Below, in pieces: positions 15,420 to 23,015 of a stretch of DNA of 64,000 nucleotides; within the stretch, counting starts at the first letter, position 1; the number at the start of each line of letters is the position of its first letter. Source of the DNA: JAMQPK01 sp963761975 (lineage in GTDB: Bacteria; Acidobacteriota; Vicinamibacteria; Vicinamibacterales; JAMQPK01). A model generated the notes under the pieces. It was not told the DNA's origin and ran no database searches. It saw only the letters and a list, made by a program, of their open reading frames with translations. The DNA lies in contig CAVXIR010000004.1 of NCBI GenBank assembly GCA_963761975.1, positions 1,984,001 to 2,048,000 of the forward strand, given 5' to 3'. Made by a program: the position numbers and the translations under genes.

Positions 15420-16999
15420 CGCACGGGGGGAGGAGGACGCCTCGGCATCTCGTCCTTCGAGAACCTCCGCAGCAGCTCGTCACGAGTGGCGAGATGATAC
15501 ACGGCTGCCGCGGTGACGATCGCCGATTTGATCGCATCTTCCTCGACAATGCGCTCATAGGTGTCGAGATTGCTGTGCCAGGTGTCGCTGGTGTATTCGA
15601 TGGGATCCTGCACCACCTGGATGCCGGGGAGCCCGGCTTCGGCGAATGCACCGTGGTCGCTGCTGAAACCCTGCCGCCGTGCGATGGTGTTCGCACCAAG
15701 GACTCCCAGATCCCTGAGGGGTGCAAGCGCATCCCGCAACACGTCGGCTGCAACGGTCGGACCGAACACGCTCATGAACCGCGGGCGCCCGGTGCCGGAA
15801 TCCATATTCACGTAACCACCGAATCTCGCGAATGCCGGCTTCGGCTCTTCGAAGCTTCCGAAGTGCTCGCGAACGTAGGCACGCGATCCGCGCAGCCCCT
15901 GCTCTTCACCGCTCCAGAGTGCAACACGAATCGTGCGCCGCGGCTTGATGCCGATCGCTTTCAGGATGCGCACGGCCTCCATGACCACCGCGCACCCGAT
16001 GGCGTTATCTGTTGCACCGGTTGCGGCGTGCCACGAGTCGAGGTGGCCGCCGAGCATCACGACTTCCTGGGTCGCACCGGGAATCTCCGCAATAGCGTTG
16101 TAGCTGGTTCGCCCCTCGGAATACGTGCGATTCACGATGTCGAACTCGAGCTCGACCGTGTGCTTGTCGGCGAGGAGGCGCGAAATGCGGCCGTAATCTT
16201 CGTTGCGGAGAACCACCGTTGGAATCGCCTTACCGGGATCGTAGGTGTTGTTGGCGAACGCGCGGATCTGTCCATGATCGCGCCCCGCATCGTTGACACG
16301 AACGAGCACGCCGTTCGCGTTCAGGAATTCGTACAATTGCGCCGTGATTTGTGCATTGGTCAGGGGCCGTCGTGCAGGTGGCTGGGCGTTTGGAGGCTGT
16401 TGACCACGCCCGCCGCCACGCGCAGGGGGCGTGTCGATCATCCGAAGCACCTCGCTGTCATCGTAGCGCTCCGGCACGTCGTTGAACGTCACCGGCACCC
16501 GCTGAGGAGTGCCGACGAGCACGATCCGCCCCCTGACTGCATTTCGCAGCGCATCGAGATGGATCGCGAGTTCTTCCTTTGTGGGACGTACAGGGAGCGT
16601 AATCTGCACGGCTGTCGCCTTGACCGGGCCGTCGGTCCCGGGAGTCCAGGCAAGCGCTTCGGCTGCCAGATGATCCTTGACGGGTGAAACGATGTGCGCC
16701 GAAAGACGCTCGTTCGCCCAGCCGGGAAAGCCCCACTCCCACGGCTCCATCCGGCCGTTCTCCAGGCCCCATGACTTGAGCTGGTCGATCGCCCACTCGC
16801 CCGCGGCTTTGAGATTCGGTGAGCCGGTCGTCCTCGGACCGTACCTGTCGGTGAGCACCTGAGTCGTTCGCAGAATCTGCGAGCGTGTCGTCGCTTCCTG
16901 CCGGATTTTGCCGTAGGTGTCGAGATCGACCCGCTCCTGCGCGCTCAACGACACGACCGCCGCCGCGAGCAACGCAAACACGACTCTTTCGACTCTCAT
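15416..16999 (-). CDS. Secreted M28-family aminopeptidase/carboxypeptidase
   Basis: 527 residues with a signal peptide (MRVERVVFALLAAAVVSLSAQ). The peptidase M28 zinc site is complete: GGHLDSW, TDNAIG, SGEEQGLRG, NMDSGTG and TSDTWHSNLDTYE. A PA-type insert occupies about residues 130-330 and includes a Pro/Gly-rich loop (ARGGGRGQQPP). The fold is that of bacterial Q-type carboxypeptidases, releasing amino acids from periplasmic or external peptides. The GGAGG ribosome binding site and the first six codons (MRVERV) are built from the GAGTC repeat block that precedes the gene. Confidence 0.9.
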   Translation of the reverse strand: MRVERVVFALLAAAVVSLSAQERVDLDTYGKIRQEATTRSQILRTTQVLTDRYGPRTTGSPNLKAAGEWAIDQLKSWGLENGRMEPWEWGFPGWANERLSAHIVSPVKDHLAAEALAWTPGTDGPVKATAVQITLPVRPTKEELAIHLDALRNAVRGRIVLVGTPQRVPVTFNDVPERYDDSEVLRMIDTPPARGGGRGQQPPNAQPPARRPLTNAQITAQLYEFLNANGVLVRVNDAGRDHGQIRAFANNTYDPGKAIPTVVLRNEDYGRISRLLADKHTVELEFDIVNRTYSEGRTSYNAIAEIPGATQEVVMLGGHLDSWHAATGATDNAIGCAVVMEAVRILKAIGIKPRRTIRVALWSGEEQGLRGSRAYVREHFGSFEEPKPAFARFGGYVNMDSGTGRPRFMSVFGPTVAADVLRDALAPLRDLGVLGANTIARRQGFSSDHGAFAEAGLPGIQVVQDPIEYTSDTWHSNLDTYERIVEEDAIKSAIVTAAAVYHLATRDELLRRFSKDEMPRRPPPPVR

Positions 17000-17090
17000 G
17001 ACTCCTCCGACTCTTCGACTCCCCGACTCTATGACTCGACTCTTATGACTCTTATGACTCTTATGACTCTTATGACTTCGGACTCTCCGG
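16983..17090. repeat. GACTC / CTTATGACT repeats (block H)
   Basis: Degenerate GACTC units followed by four near-perfect copies of CTTATGACT (17041-17078). On the minus strand the block supplies the ribosome binding site and first codons of the M28 gene. At its other end it encodes the last residues (TPESPKS) of the slipin. Confidence 0.9.
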
Positions 17091-18002
17091 AGTCTTCCCG
17101 GTCATTTTCATGGCGAGCGCAATCATGGCGCCAACATCAGCCACATTCGCCGGCAGCACGATCGTATTCCCCTTTTTCGCAAGCTCGCCGAACTCCCCGA
17201 TGTACTGCTCGGCAACCCTCAGTTGCACGGCTTCCTGGCCGCCGGGAAGCTTGATGGCCTCCGCCACACGCCGAATGCCTTCTGCCGTGGCCGTCGCCAC
17301 CGACGTGATGGCCGCCGCCTCACCTTCCGCCTCGTTAATCTGCTGCAGCCTGCGGGCCTCGGATTGCTTGATCACTTCCTGCTTCATGCCCTCCGCCGTA
17401 TTGATCGCCGCGTCGCGTGTGCCTTCAGAGGTGAGAATCACCGCGCGCTTCTCGCGCTCGGCACGCATCTGCTTCTCCATCGCCGCGAGAATATCCGCCG
17501 GCGGCGTGATGTTCTTGATCTCGTAGCGCAGCACCTTGACGCCCCACGATTCCGAGGCTTTGTCGAGCTCGCTGACGACGGCGGTGTTGATGTTGGTCCG
17601 CTCCTCGAACGTTCTATCGAGATCGATCTTTCCGACCTCGCTACGCAGCGTCGTCTGCGCGAGCTGGCTGATCGCAAACATATAATCCGAGATGCCGTAA
17701 GAGGCGCGCTCTGGATTCAGCACCTTCAGGTACAGAACTCCGTCAACGCCGACCTGCACGTTATCGCGCGTGATGCACACTTGCGCCGGGATGTCGACGG
17801 CAATTTCTTTCAGCGAATGGCGGTAGCGAATCACATCGACGAACGGCAGCAGCACGTGGAAGCCCGCGTTGAGAATGCCATGGAAGCGTCCGAGCCGCTC
17901 AACGACAAACGCGCTCTGCTGCGGCACGACGATCGCCGTCTTCGCAACGACGATGAGCACGAGAAACGTGAGGACGAGCAACGCGAGGACACCACCGGTC
18001 AT
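17070..18002 (-). CDS. Slipin / QmcA-type SPFH membrane protein
   Basis: 310 residues: one N-terminal transmembrane helix (VLALLVLTFLVLIVVA), then an SPFH/band-7 domain (VVPQQSAFVVERLGRFHGILNAG...ITRDNVQVGVDGVLYLKV) and a C-terminal coiled coil (MEKQMRAEREKRAVILTSEG...INEAEGEAAAI). This is the stomatin/QmcA type that forms membrane microdomain scaffolds. Its ATG overlaps the NfeD stop (ATGA); SPFH-NfeD pairs are a conserved bacterial operon. The last residues are encoded by the GACTC repeat block, so its C-terminus may be extended or replaced. Confidence 0.92.
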   Translation of the reverse strand: MTGGVLALLVLTFLVLIVVAKTAIVVPQQSAFVVERLGRFHGILNAGFHVLLPFVDVIRYRHSLKEIAVDIPAQVCITRDNVQVGVDGVLYLKVLNPERASYGISDYMFAISQLAQTTLRSEVGKIDLDRTFEERTNINTAVVSELDKASESWGVKVLRYEIKNITPPADILAAMEKQMRAEREKRAVILTSEGTRDAAINTAEGMKQEVIKQSEARRLQQINEAEGEAAAITSVATATAEGIRRVAEAIKLPGGQEAVQLRVAEQYIGEFGELAKKGNTIVLPANVADVGAMIALAMKMTGKTPESPKS

Positions 18003-18442
18003 GGGCGCTCACTTTCTGGCTTGAGAAAAATCATGAGACGGTCCACATCGACGACTTTGCATCGCTGCCCGCGCGCAATCGTGGCGGCCGCCTGATTGCG
18101 TGCCGACCAGACCGTGCCGCGCAGCTCGGCCTTGCCGACCGCGCCCGACGGAATATCTTCCATCGGGACGGCGATATCACCCACGAGTGAGTCAACGTCC
18201 CTGCCAGGTTGGTCGAGCTTCATCCACTTCAGTAGCGGGCCGCGAAAGAACAACAGGGAGCCAACCGACATCGCTGAGAACAGCACCAGCTGCACCCAGA
18301 CCGGACCGGCGAGATCGAGGACGTGCAGACCGGCGATCGCGAGAGCCGCGATGCCGAAGAAAATGACGTAGAACCCGCCCGACGCCGCCATCTCGAGGGC
18401 GACCAGGATGAGGCCGATGACCAGCCAGTGCCACCAAAGCAT
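17999..18442 (-). CDS. NfeD-family membrane protein
   Basis: 147 residues: three hydrophobic helices (WHWLVIGLILVALEMA, FYVIFFGIAALAIAGL, VQLVLFSAMSVGSLLFF), then a soluble OB-fold domain (DSLVGDIAVPMEDIPSGAVGKAELRGTVWSAR). This is the short NfeD form without the protease domain, the partner of QmcA/slipin. It is co-transcribed with the slipin, with a 4-bp overlap. It acts in membrane quality control or microdomain organisation, as known for the family. Confidence 0.9.
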   Translation of the reverse strand: MLWWHWLVIGLILVALEMAASGGFYVIFFGIAALAIAGLHVLDLAGPVWVQLVLFSAMSVGSLLFFRGPLLKWMKLDQPGRDVDSLVGDIAVPMEDIPSGAVGKAELRGTVWSARNQAAATIARGQRCKVVDVDRLMIFLKPESERP

Positions 18443-18464
18443 TTCGGAGCCGCCTCATTGTAAC

Positions 18465-18526
18465 CGGTGACAGTCGACAGTCGGCAGTCGGCAGTCGGCA
18501 GTCTCAGTCGGCAGTCGGCTGTAGCA
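18465..18526. repeat. CAGTCGG tandem repeat (block I)
   Basis: About seven CAGTCGG/CAGTCGA units lie between the NfeD start and the GNAT stop. The right end encodes the last residues (QPTAD) of the GNAT protein on the minus strand. Confidence 0.9.
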
Positions 18527-19016
18527 GCTTCTCGATCACGATTTCGTCGATATAGCGGCCGTCAATCTTCGCGTGACGTCCGGCCGTGCCGACGACGCGG
18601 AAGCCCTGGGCGAGGTAGGTCTGGAGGGCAGGCTCGTTATCGGCCCGTACGTACGTGAAGAATTTCTCGTAGCCCTTCCTCCGGGCCACCTTGAATGTCG
18701 CGGCAAACAGTTGCGTCGCGATCCCCTCGCGGCGGCGATTCAAGTTGATGAACGTGCCGATGACACCGACGTGATCGAAGGCGTGCGTAAAGTCGCCGAA
18801 CGGCGACACGTCCTGAAGGCCGACAACTCGCCCGGATGTGGAATCGACCGCGACGTGGAAAATGCCGCGCGGTGGAAAAGTGGAGATGAAGGTTCGCTGT
18901 TCTTCAACCGAGAAGGTCGTATCCAGCGCCGTGTAAATGCGCGCCGCGATAATCGGGTTGAGGATGCCCACCATGTCTTCGGCATCCTCAACCCTAGCAT
19001 CCCGTATCTCGATCAT
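18504..19016 (-). CDS. GNAT-family N-acetyltransferase
   Basis: 170 residues with the GNAT fold: IEIRDARVEDAEDMVGILNP at the N-terminus, FHVAVDSTSGRVVGLQDV for beta3-beta4, and the acetyl-CoA loop NRRREGIATQLFAATFKVAR (Q/RxxGxA). It ends in NEPALQTYLAQGFRVVGTAGRHA. It resembles phosphinothricin/amino-acid N-acetyltransferases, but the substrate is unknown. The final residues derive from the CAGTCGG repeat. Confidence 0.87.
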   Translation of the reverse strand: MIEIRDARVEDAEDMVGILNPIIAARIYTALDTTFSVEEQRTFISTFPPRGIFHVAVDSTSGRVVGLQDVSPFGDFTHAFDHVGVIGTFINLNRRREGIATQLFAATFKVARRKGYEKFFTYVRADNEPALQTYLAQGFRVVGTAGRHAKIDGRYIDEIVIEKLLQPTAD

Positions 19017-19022
19017 CGACTT

Positions 19023-19115
19023 TCACAGGAGACTACTAGGAGATTAAGAGGGCCAGGAGAATTTTTCTTCGAAAAGAATTCTCCTGATTCTCCTGATCTC
19101 CTGTTCAAGTGCGGC
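19023..19115. repeat. Inverted CAGGAGA / TCTCCTG repeats (block J)
   Basis: The left arm carries AGGAGA units and the right arm CTCCTGATT units, flanking a TTTTTCTTCGAAAAG centre. The block can form a long hairpin between the GNAT start and the stop of the next gene. Block K (21318-21358) uses the same unit. Confidence 0.85.
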
Positions 19116-19124
19116 CGTGTCAAA

Positions 19125-21294
19125 TCACTTCGCGAGCGGATCGGGTCGCACCTGGAACTGCATCACCTTGCTCGTCGTGCCCTTGCCCGTCTCCATGTGG
19201 AACGGCGCGCGCGTGCTGATGGTCGCCCACAGCCCTCTGCCCTTCCAACCGGCTTTCTCGTCGTCGATGCGTCCGTCCATCCACTTCGTGTAGAACCCCA
19301 GCGGATACGGCACGCGCATCACAACCCAGTTGTTGTTGCTGAAGGCCAGCAACGCTTCTGAGGCATTGCCGGTGTTGATCGGTGTGTTGGCGCCGAGCCC
19401 GGACGTGTTGAACTGATCAACCCAGGTGTAGTAGCTGCCTTCTGTGCTGCCATTGTCGGTGACGCCCCTGAACTGCGGCAGCGGCTCGACATGGAACGTC
19501 CAGCCTTCGCGACAGTGCTGGCCGGTCGCCTTCGGGCCGTTCAGCGGTCCCTTGCACTTGCGACGATCGAAGCTGGCAAGATGCCCGCTCGACAATGCGG
19601 ACCAGAACACGCCGTTGCGATCGACATCGCCGCCCCGTGGCGAGAAGCCGAGCACGTCGGCCTTCGGATCGGTCACGGCCGGCAACTCGTAGATTTCAGT
19701 GAGTGCCGTTTCAGACGGATTCGGTCCGGGAATGACGCGCATAATCGCGCCGGGGAAACTGAGCGACGTTCCCCAGATCGAGCCGTCCGGTGCCGGCGAG
19801 ACGGCATAAAACGGCGAGCTGATGCGGCGGTCCTTCGTGGGATCGGCCGGCTGATCGGGCTCGGTCCAGGCGTCGCGGCGGCCGTTGCCGTTCGTATCGA
19901 CGATGAGCGGCGTCCACCCTTGCGACGCCACTTCATCGCCGGTCTCGTCGAACATCTTCGTGTTGAGCCAGCCGAGGACCTGACCGCCGCCGCTCGTCCA
20001 CAAGGTGCGATTGGCGTCTTCCGCCGAACATCAGATGATGCGTGGCGTAGCAGGTTCTGATATGCGTGAGCTTCTTGGTCTGCGGGTCGTACATCTGTAA
20101 ATGGCGGCTGGCGTTATTGACAGGAAATACCTTGGCCGACGGGTGTGTCGATCCGGCCTTGCAGAAATCCGGATTGTCGAACGGCGACACGGCCGAGGTG
20201 AGCCACAGCCGGTTTCGCTCGTCCAGCATCGGGTTGTGCACGTTGTTCTTGCTCGTCCAGATGACCTCGTCACCCCAATACGGCGAAGATGCCGGCATCT
20301 TGGGGTTGGTGGCCGGCGTATTCGGATCGCGCACGGTCAGCGGAATCCGGCTGACGGTGTGCGTCTTTGGATCCAGCACCGGCACGTAGTCTGAGCTCAG
20401 CTCGAGCGCGCCATAGAGTGGTCCGTACGGATTCAGCCGTGGATTTCGGCGATCGGTCGAGACCGAATCGTGCAGGTACGATTTCGGATCGGCCCAGTCC
20501 CACTGAGTGATGACGATATTGCGCTCCACACCGCGGGGGCGAGGCGGCGCGGCAGGTACTTCGCCGGCGGCGATGCGATCGGTCCAGTCGGCAAACATCT
20601 CCAGCACGCGACGGCGGCCGAAGTTGTTGAGGCCATTGCTCATCCCCAGACCGGCCTGACCCGATTGCACGCGACGATCCCATGCCGCGGTCGTCGAGGC
20701 GAACGTGCCGAGCTCTTTGGGAATCTCCCGCATCGCCCTGTTGCCGATGGCGTGGCACGCGGTGCAGCCGCCAGACTTCAGGCCGCGCAGCCACATCGCC
20801 TGATTCTGCATGTTGGGCGAGATACCGTTGCCCATGTCGCCGGTGCCTGGAAACTCGCTTTTATCGGGCACTTTCATCAACGAGAGCCAGTAGCCCGCAG
20901 GATAGTAGTGGGCGGCCGCGCGGGGATTCGGCGCAACAACCGCTTTCAGGTCGAGGACCTTCCCCGGCACAGACTGAATTTTCGGCGAATCGACGAGTCC
21001 GTATCCTCGTACCCACACGCTGTAGTTCGCCTTCGGCAAATCCGGAAGGAGATACCGGCCGCGATCGTCCGTGACGACGATCTTCGCGAACTTCGTCGGC
21101 AGATCGCCTGTCTCGGCGATGACCCAGACGCCGGCTTCGGGACCTTTCGGTCCTGTCACTGTGCCGCCGAGGTCATCGTTGTCAACTGGGATGGCACCCC
21201 CGGCCTGCCAGGCGCTCATCGGGCTGCGCGAGGCCATGAACAGCACGATTCCGAAGATGGCAACGACGACCCACGCCAGATGTAGCCTTCTCAT
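19125..21294 (-). CDS. Carboxypeptidase-regulatory-like, heme c and lyase-like secreted protein (apparent frameshift)
   Basis: Two frames encode one protein of about 720 residues. The first (from 21294, GGGAGGG upstream) has a signal anchor, a carboxypeptidase-regulatory domain (GGTVTGPKGPEAGVWVIAE...DDRGRYLLPDLP) and a heme-binding CTACH at residues 177-181. It then begins a streptogramin-lyase-like propeller. It changes frame near 20021-20026 (CCGCCG). The second frame continues EDANRTLWTSGGGQ and runs to PDPLAK at 19125. Removing one base restores MFGEDANRTLW. All other parts are intact, so a sequencing error or recent mutation is more likely than old decay. The family is common in Acidobacteriota, and its exact role is unknown. 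Confidence 0.78.
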
Positions 21295-21317
21295 ATGCCC
21301 TCCCTGAAATAAAACCT

Positions 21318-21358
21318 TAGCAGGAGATCAGGAGATGAGGAGCTCTCCTGTTAGTTCC
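21318..21358. repeat. CAGGAGAT repeat with partial inverse (block K)
   Basis: AGCAGGAGATCAGGAGATGAGG followed by CTCTCCTG. It fills the spacer before the stop of the D-aminoacylase gene and shares its unit with block J. Confidence 0.75.
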
Positions 21359-22931
21359 TGCGAACGACCCGTCCTGAGCGCGCTGAGGTCATGGCTTTTC
21401 CGTCGAACGCGACCTGTCCGTTGACGATCACCGACGAGAATCCTTCCGCATACTGATGGGGCTTTTCGAACGTCGCGGTATCGCGCACGCGCGCCGGATC
21501 GAAGACGACGATGTCGGCTTTCATGCCCGGCCGCAGAATGCCGCGGTCGTTCACCTTGATCCGCTGTGCGGGAAACGACGTCATCTTTCTGATCGCATCT
21601 TCCAGCGCCAGCACGTTCTTCTCACGCACATACACGCCGAGCACCCGCGCGAACGTTCCATAACTTCTCGGGTGCGGCACGCCTTGGTTGAGAATCTGCA
21701 CCCAGCCGTCTGACGCGATCATGGTTGCGGGATGCCGCATGATGCGCTCGAGATCCTGCTCGGCCATCGCGTGATAGACGCCCTGGCAATTCCCCTGCTC
21801 GACGATCCACAACGCCGCTTCAGCGCCGTTCTCGATGGTCGGCTCCATGCCCCGCATCTTCGCCACATCGGCGAGATTCTTCCCCGCCATCGCCGCATCG
21901 AAATCGCAGTGCGCGAGGAAGACGTTCTTCGGATCGCCCCCGCCTCGTTCTTCACGAATGATGCGCACCGTCTCGGATGCGATCTCCTTGCGCTGCGACG
22001 GATTCTTCAAGCGCGCGAGCATCTGTTCGCGCCCGCCTTCCTGCGCCCACTGCGGAACCATCGACGCCACGAACGCGTTGCTCGATGCCGTGTAAGGGTA
22101 CTGATCGCTCGTCGCATCAACGCCGCGCACGCGCGCCGCTTCGAGCAGCTTCAAGGTCTCGACGCTCTTGCCGTAGTTGGCCGGGCCCACAATCTTGTGA
22201 TGGGTCACCTGCGTCGGCAGCCCGCCTTCTTCGCCGATGCGGATGGTCTCTTTCACGCTGTCGATCACCCCGAACGCCTCGTCGCGCATGTGAGAGATAT
22301 GAATCCCTCCGTATCTCGCCGCCACCTTCGCCAGCTCGATGACTTCCTCGATAGGGGTGAAGGCACCGGGAACGTAGAACAGGCCGGTACTCATGCCCAA
22401 TGCGCCCGCCTTCATGGCTTCGTCGACGATGCCGCGCATCTTGTCGAGCTCGGCGGGCGTCGGACGCCGGTTCGCCCGGCCGAGCACCGCCTCGCGCACC
22501 GAGCCCTGCCCGACGAACGAACCGATGTTGATCGACTTCTGCAGCGCGTCGAGCTTCTCCAGGAAGGGACCGAGGGGGACAGCAGATCCGCCGTCCGGTC
22601 CTTCGATGATGGTGGTCACACCCTGCCTGATGTAGTTGTCTGCGGTCGGCAGCTCGAAGATGTTTTCGCGACCGTGATTGTGAACGTCGATGAAGCCAGG
22701 CGATACGATCTGCCCGCCCGCATCGATGACTCGCGTCGCCTTTTCTGTGATCGATGGGGAAACGGCCGCGATGGTGTCGCCACGGACCCCGATGTCCGCG
22801 CGGTACCAGGGGCTGCCCGTCCCGTCGACGATGCGCCCGTTACGAATGACCAGATCGAACGGCGCCGTCTGGGCGTTGACCATCGCGAACGCCGCAATCG
22901 TGGCCACGCATACGAATGCAATGATTCTCAC
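21351..22931 (-). CDS. N-acyl-D-amino-acid deacylase family amidohydrolase, secreted
   Basis: 526 residues from a GTG at 22931, with GGAGA eight bases upstream. The export signal is VRIIAFVCVATIAAFAMVNAQ. The amidohydrolase metal site reads PGFIDVHNHGREN, then HISHMRDE, HHK, FLAHCDFD and MIASDGW. It opens with FDLVIRNGRIVDGTGSPWYRADIGVRGD, the hallmark of the D-aminoacylase/dihydroorotase-like family. It removes acyl groups from N-acyl-D-amino acids or related compounds. The second ligand of the first motif is His-Asn-His as in D-aminoacylases. It follows the penicillin acylase on the same strand, with a palindrome between them. Confidence 0.9.
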   Translation of the reverse strand: MRIIAFVCVATIAAFAMVNAQTAPFDLVIRNGRIVDGTGSPWYRADIGVRGDTIAAVSPSITEKATRVIDAGGQIVSPGFIDVHNHGRENIFELPTADNYIRQGVTTIIEGPDGGSAVPLGPFLEKLDALQKSINIGSFVGQGSVREAVLGRANRRPTPAELDKMRGIVDEAMKAGALGMSTGLFYVPGAFTPIEEVIELAKVAARYGGIHISHMRDEAFGVIDSVKETIRIGEEGGLPTQVTHHKIVGPANYGKSVETLKLLEAARVRGVDATSDQYPYTASSNAFVASMVPQWAQEGGREQMLARLKNPSQRKEIASETVRIIREERGGGDPKNVFLAHCDFDAAMAGKNLADVAKMRGMEPTIENGAEAALWIVEQGNCQGVYHAMAEQDLERIMRHPATMIASDGWVQILNQGVPHPRSYGTFARVLGVYVREKNVLALEDAIRKMTSFPAQRIKVNDRGILRPGMKADIVVFDPARVRDTATFEKPHQYAEGFSSVIVNGQVAFDGKAMTSARSGRVVRRN

Positions 22932-22944
22932 GAGCGATTCTCCG

Positions 22945-23000
22945 CCGGGTCTAAAGAGCAAGACCCGGCCTACGTGGTACGTAGGGCGGGTCCTGCTCTT
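22945..23000. repeat. Long palindrome (REP-like, CTAAAG core) between two hydrolase genes
   Basis: Arms 22954-22975 and 22979-23000 pair over 20 of 22 positions around a 3-nt loop. A nested stem CCGGGTC/GACCCGG encloses CTAAAGAGCAA. The CTAAAG core and CCTAC tail recur in other palindromes of the window. It may terminate or attenuate transcription, but there is no T-run. Confidence 0.75.
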
Positions 23001-23015
23001 CGGACCCGCCAACCT

